Assembly (NCBI RefSeq): GCF_029167105.1
Contig: NZ_JARFML010000004.1
Location: 248,001 to 312,000, forward strand
Length of the DNA stretch: 64,000 nt
Direction of reading: 5' to 3'
From: Bradyrhizobium yuanmingense
GTDB lineage: Bacteria; Pseudomonadota; Alphaproteobacteria; Rhizobiales; Xanthobacteraceae
Shown here: piece by piece, positions 60,498-64,000 of the stretch
How the letters are laid out: the number at the start of each line of letters is the position of its first letter
Position numbering within the stretch: the stretch's first letter is position 1
Translations under genes and position numbers: made by a program
The notes under the pieces: generated by a model
What the model was told of the DNA's origin: nothing
Databases searched by the model: none
The model's input: only the letters and a program-made list of their open reading frames with translations

Positions 60498-61412
60498 ATG
60501 ACAAAATCACTGCAGGACAAGGTCATCATCGTCACCGGCGCAGGCCGCGGCATCGGGCGCGAGATTGCGCTTCTGTGTGCGGCCGAGGGCGCCAAGGTCG
60601 TCGTCAACGATCCCGGCGGGGCCGCCGACGGCGCGGGCGCGAACGCGGCGCCCGCCGAGGAGGTGGTCGAGGAGATCAAGAAGCGCGGCGGCACGGCGGT
60701 CGCCAATTTCGAGAGCGTCGCGGAAGCTATTCCCGCCAGCAAGATCGTGAAGACCGCGACCGATCATTTCGGCCGGCTCGACGGCGTCGTCAACAATGCG
60801 GGCATCCTGCGCGACATGATCTTCCACAAGATGAGCGTGGAGGCATTCGAGGCCGTCATCAAGGTGCATCTGATGGGCTCGTTCTACGTCAGCCACGCCG
60901 CGGCACGCATCTTCCGCGAGCAGGAGTCGGGCTCGTTCGTACACTTCACCTCGACCTCCGGCCTGATCGGCAATTTCGGCCAAGCCAATTACGCGGCGGC
61001 CAAGCTCGGCATCGTCGGGCTGTCGAAGTCGATCGCGCTCGACATGGGCCGCTTCAACGTCCGCTCCAACTGCGTCTCGCCGTTCGCCTGGACCCGCATG
61101 ATCGGCACCATCCCGACCGAGACCGACGCTGAGAAGGCGCGCGTCGAGAAGATCAAGCAGATGGGCCCGGAGAAGATCGCGCCGCTCTGCGGCTATCTGC
61201 TCGGCGATTCCGCCAAGGACGTCACCGGCCAGATCTTTGGCGTGCGCATGAACGAGATCTTCCTGTTCAGCCAGAACCGTCCGATCCGCTCAGTGCAGCG
61301 GAACGAAGGCTGGACTCCGCAGTCGATCGCGGAACACGGCATGCCGGCGCTGAAGGGCTCGTTCTACAAGCTGGATCGTTCGGCCGACATCTTCACCTGG
61401 GATCCGGTGTAA
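60498..61412 (+). CDS. SDR 3-hydroxyacyl-CoA dehydrogenase-like protein
   Basis: A 304-residue short-chain dehydrogenase. The NAD(P) site is TGAGRGIG (13-20), NNAG is at 99-102, and the catalytic set is Ser152/Ser154, Tyr165 and Lys169 (NYAAAK). The extra insert GAADGAGANAAPAEEVVEEI after strand 2 and the C-terminal extension (SVQRNEGWTPQSIAEHG) are typical of the peroxisomal-multifunctional-enzyme-2-like 3-hydroxyacyl-CoA dehydrogenases. It likely works with the thiolase in a beta-oxidation-like route. AGAGAGG precedes the ATG. Confidence 0.88.
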   Translation: MTKSLQDKVIIVTGAGRGIGREIALLCAAEGAKVVVNDPGGAADGAGANAAPAEEVVEEIKKRGGTAVANFESVAEAIPASKIVKTATDHFGRLDGVVNNAGILRDMIFHKMSVEAFEAVIKVHLMGSFYVSHAAARIFREQESGSFVHFTSTSGLIGNFGQANYAAAKLGIVGLSKSIALDMGRFNVRSNCVSPFAWTRMIGTIPTETDAEKARVEKIKQMGPEKIAPLCGYLLGDSAKDVTGQIFGVRMNEIFLFSQNRPIRSVQRNEGWTPQSIAEHGMPALKGSFYKLDRSADIFTWDPV

Positions 61413-61426
61413 ATTGCCCGAATGGT

Positions 61427-61471
61427 GAGTGGCGAATGGCGAATAGGGGTTCTATTCGCTACTCGCCATTC
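61427..61471. repeat. Short palindromic repeat (GAGTGGCGAATGG type)
   Basis: GAGTGGCGAATGGCGAATAG pairs imperfectly with CTATTCGCTACTCGCCATTC around GGGGTT. A fourth repeat family, in the 69-base gap between two convergent genes, where it may act as a bidirectional terminator. Confidence 0.75.
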
Positions 61472-61481
61472 CCAACTCGCT

Positions 61482-64000
61482 CTACCCCGTATTCCTCAAC
61501 CCCGCCGAGATGCCGTTGATCGTCAGCTGAATCCCGCGCAGCACCTGCTCGTCCGGGTTCTGCGCGCGATGCTCCTTCAAGAGCTCGACCTGCACGTGGT
61601 TGAGCGGATCGAGATAGGGGAAGCGGTGGCGCACGGAACGCTCTAGCAGCGGGTTGCCCTGGAGCAGCCGGTCCTGGCCCATGATGTCGAGCAGTGTCTC
61701 GATACAGGAATGCCATTCGCGGCGGATGCGGCCGAAGATCTTCTCACGCAAGGCTTCGTCCGGCACCAGCTCGGCATAGCGCGAGGCGATCGCGATCGAG
61801 CTCTTGGCCAGCACCATGTCCATGTTCGACAGCAACATGCGGAAGAACGGCCATTCCTTGTAGAGCTCTTTCAGGAACGGCATGCCCTGCTCTGGATGCT
61901 CCGCGATCCACTGCTCGACCGCGCTGCCAAAACCGTACCAGCCCGGCAGCATCAGGCGGCATTGTGCCCAGGAGAACACCCAGGGAATCGCGCGCAGATC
62001 CTCGATCGCCCGGGTCTTCTTGCGCGAGGCCGGACGGCTGCCGATGTTGAGCGTGGCGATCTCGTTGATGACGGTCGACGACCAGAAGTAGTCGACGAAG
62101 CCTTCGGTCTCGTAGACGAGGCCGCGATAGGCCTTGAAGGCGAGGTTCGACAATTCGTCCATCGCGGTCAGATATTCGCGGCGCGGCGCGCTCTGGCGCG
62201 GATGCAGCAGACTTGCCTCCAGCGTCGCCGCGGCGAGGATTTCCAGATTGTTGCGGCCGACCTCTGTGTTGGAATATTTCGACGAGATGATCTCGCCCTG
62301 CTCGGTGATGCGGATCTGGCCGTTCACGGCGCCGCCGGGCTGCGCGATGATCGCGTCATAGCTCGGCCCGCCGCCGCGCCCCACGGAGCCGCCGCGGCCG
62401 TGGAACAGGCGTAAGCGCACATGGTGCCGCTCGAACACTTCGACGAGGCCGATCTCGGCCTTGTAGAGCTCCCAGCCCGAGGTGACGAAGCCGCCGTCCT
62501 TGTTGCTGTCGGAGTACCCAAGCATGACCTCCTGCACGCTGCCGCGGCTGTCGACGAGCCGGCGGTAATCGTGCAACGACAGCATGCGGTCCATGATGCT
62601 GCTCGAAGCCTGCAAGTCTTCGATGGTCTCGAACAGCGGCACGATGTTGATGGCGCTGCGGCCGGAGGGATGGACGAGGCCGACCTCCTTCAGGAGCACG
62701 GCGACCTCGAGCATGTCCGACATGCCCTTGCACATCGAGATGATGCATTGGGGAATGGCGTCCGAGCCGAATTTCGCATGCGCTTCCGCGGCGGCATGGA
62801 ACACGTTGAGCTCGCCCATGGTCTCATCGCTGTATTTGACGAAGGGCGAGACCAGCGCGCGCGTCGAGCGCAATTCGTTGGTCAGCAGCGAGATGCGGGC
62901 GTCCTCGCCGAGCGCCAGATAGGACATGCCGGGATTGGCGGCGTCGATCAGCTCAGCGATGGTGCGCTCGTGGATGGCCGAGTTCTGGCGGATATCGAGC
63001 CGGGCCAAGTGAAAACCGAAGCAATCCACCGCGCGGCGCAATAGCCGCAGCCGACCGCGGGCGATGACGCGGGCGTTGTTGGAGATCAGCGAGCGGTGCA
63101 GCACGTCGAGATCGGCCAGCAACTCCCTGACGCTCTCGTAAGGCGCCGCTTTGCCGACCGGCCGGCGCGTGATCTCGACTTCGAGCTTTTCAGCCGTTGC
63201 CGTGAGACGGGCATAGATGCCTGATACCGCGAGGCGATAGGGCTCGCCGCTCCGGTGCGGCGAGGTATCCGGCGAGCGTTCCGCCAAGTTGCGCAGCTCC
63301 TCCGAGACGTCGGCGAGATGGGCCGCGATCGACAGCTCCGCGCCGAGCACGTGCAGCTCGTTCAGATAGAATTGCATCACCCGGCTCGACTGCAGCCGCA
63401 GCGTGCCGCGCATCACGTCGGCGGTGACGAAGGGGTTGCCGTCACGGTCGCCGCCGATCCAGCTGCCCATGCGCAGGAACGAGGCGAGCTCGCCGGCCGC
63501 CTGCTCGCCGCCCTCCTCCAGCCGGTCCTCCAGCGCGTTGATGAGCCGCGGCACCTCGCGCAGGAAGGTGTAGTCGTAGAACGACAGGCCGTTGGCGACC
63601 TCATCCAGCACGGTGAGCTTGGTCCGGCGCAAGAGATTGGTCTGCCACAGCGTCAGCACCTCGCGGCGGAGCTGCTCGTCGCTGGCAGCCGCCTCCTCCG
63701 CGGTCATGGCGACGCGCTCGCGTCGGTCGAGCAGGGCTGCGATCTCCATCTCGCGGTCCATGGTGCTCTTGCGGCGGACCTCGGTCGGGTGCGCGGTCAG
63801 GACCGGGCTGACCAGCGCGGACTTGAAGAAGCTGCGGAGCTGGTCGGGGCCGATGCCCGCCGTCTTGGCGTGCGCCAGAGTCTCCGCCAGCACGCCGGAG
63901 CCGCCATTCTTGGCCGCCGCGCGCGCGCGCATCTGTCGAATGTTGTTCTGGTCCTCGGCGATGTTGGCAAGGTGCGAGAAATAGCTGAAGGCGCGGACGA
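61482..64000 (-). CDS. ppc: Phosphoenolpyruvate carboxylase, N-terminus beyond the window
   Basis: Adds bicarbonate to PEP giving oxaloacetate and so refills the TCA cycle. About 838 residues of a usual 900-930 are visible, and the frame is open to the right edge (63998), so the first part lies outside. Diagnostic segments are [12 protein letters not shown] (catalytic His), [22 protein letters not shown] and the PEP-site [21 protein letters not shown], ending with GLRNTG. The C-terminal NTG is needed for activity. A putative Ser-phosphorylation N-terminus cannot be judged. Convergent with the SDR gene. Confidence 0.95.
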   Translation of the reverse strand, partial: VRAFSYFSHLANIAEDQNNIRQMRARAAAKNGGSGVLAETLAHAKTAGIGPDQLRSFFKSALVSPVLTAHPTEVRRKSTMDREMEIAALLDRRERVAMTAEEAAASDEQLRREVLTLWQTNLLRRTKLTVLDEVANGLSFYDYTFLREVPRLINALEDRLEEGGEQAAGELASFLRMGSWIGGDRDGNPFVTADVMRGTLRLQSSRVMQFYLNELHVLGAELSIAAHLADVSEELRNLAERSPDTSPHRSGEPYRLAVSGIYARLTATAEKLEVEITRRPVGKAAPYESVRELLADLDVLHRSLISNNARVIARGRLRLLRRAVDCFGFHLARLDIRQNSAIHERTIAELIDAANPGMSYLALGEDARISLLTNELRSTRALVSPFVKYSDETMGELNVFHAAAEAHAKFGSDAIPQCIISMCKGMSDMLEVAVLLKEVGLVHPSGRSAINIVPLFETIEDLQASSSIMDRMLSLHDYRRLVDSRGSVQEVMLGYSDSNKDGGFVTSGWELYKAEIGLVEVFERHHVRLRLFHGRGGSVGRGGGPSYDAIIAQPGGAVNGQIRITEQGEIISSKYSNTEVGRNNLEILAAATLEASLLHPRQSAPRREYLTAMDELSNLAFKAYRGLVYETEGFVDYFWSSTVINEIATLNIGSRPASRKKTRAIEDLRAIPWVFSWAQCRLMLPGWYGFGSAVEQWIAEHPEQGMPFLKELYKEWPFFRMLLSNMDMVLAKSSIAIASRYAELVPDEALREKIFGRIRREWHSCIETLLDIMGQDRLLQGNPLLERSVRHRFPYLDPLNHVQVELLKEHRAQNPDEQVLRGIQLTINGISAGLRNTG

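Noticed and set aside
1..64000. CRISPR array, tRNA/rRNA genes, integrase, transposase or phage genes
   Set aside because: No regularly spaced repeats, cloverleaf-type sequence or mobile-element protein was seen; the palindromic repeats are irregular in spacing and family.

Overview
The window looks like a chromosomal segment of an alphaproteobacterium of the Bradyrhizobium/Rhodopseudomonas group. The pointers are very GC-rich coding DNA, a hopanoid cluster that includes the C-2 methylase HpnP, a FixK-type box, and many intergenic palindromic repeats of the kinds common in Bradyrhizobium. No tRNA, rRNA, CRISPR array, insertion sequence or phage gene was seen. About 52 protein genes are called; both end genes (shc at the left, ppc at the right) are cut by the window edges. 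The genus call is inference; I had no database.

Region 1-13.9 kb is hopanoid-centred. shc-hpnE-hpnD-hpnC run as one tightly packed minus-strand operon from farnesyl diphosphate to hopene. After a few small secreted proteins and a methyltransferase comes an RND exporter that is probably HpnN. Then come the two ethanolamine ammonia-lyase genes (eutB, eutC) with the radical-SAM hopanoid methylase gene hpnP lodged between them on the same strand. Region 14-24.4 kb is a mixture: a chemoreceptor, a LysR/solute-binding-protein/metallo-hydrolase group, an acyl-CoA dehydrogenase, an orphan amino-acid-type binding protein, an HdeD membrane protein behind a FixK-like box, and an epoxide-hydrolase-like enzyme paired with an HD phosphohydrolase.

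Region 24.5-30.7 kb is a LysR-controlled ABC importer of the glycerol-phosphate/sugar type with a GpdQ-like metallophosphodiesterase, suggesting uptake and cleavage of phosphodiesters. At 30.8 kb a cobalamin riboswitch precedes a siderophore-type TonB receptor and a PepSY membrane protein. Region 34.9-41.6 kb encodes two transglutaminase-fold proteins and a fused ATP-grasp/alpha-E protein. This conserved but poorly understood set probably builds and trims a peptide-like product, and is the best candidate here for an undescribed system. At 42-43.8 kb an Aer-like PAS protein and a membrane transducer overlap and look like a two-gene energy-taxis receptor.

Region 44-53.6 kb is a homoprotocatechuate meta-cleavage cluster. 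hpaR-aldolase-sugar-acid dehydratase diverge from hpaH-F-E-D-G and a thiamine-diphosphate enzyme, around a 14-bp perfect palindrome that is a likely HpaR operator. The rest holds an MFS carrier, an AlkB/second dioxygenase pair, an amidase with a DUF2848 protein, a DUF35-thiolase-SDR set for CoA-thioester metabolism, and phosphoenolpyruvate carboxylase. At least nine palindromic repeats of several families fill the gaps between genes.
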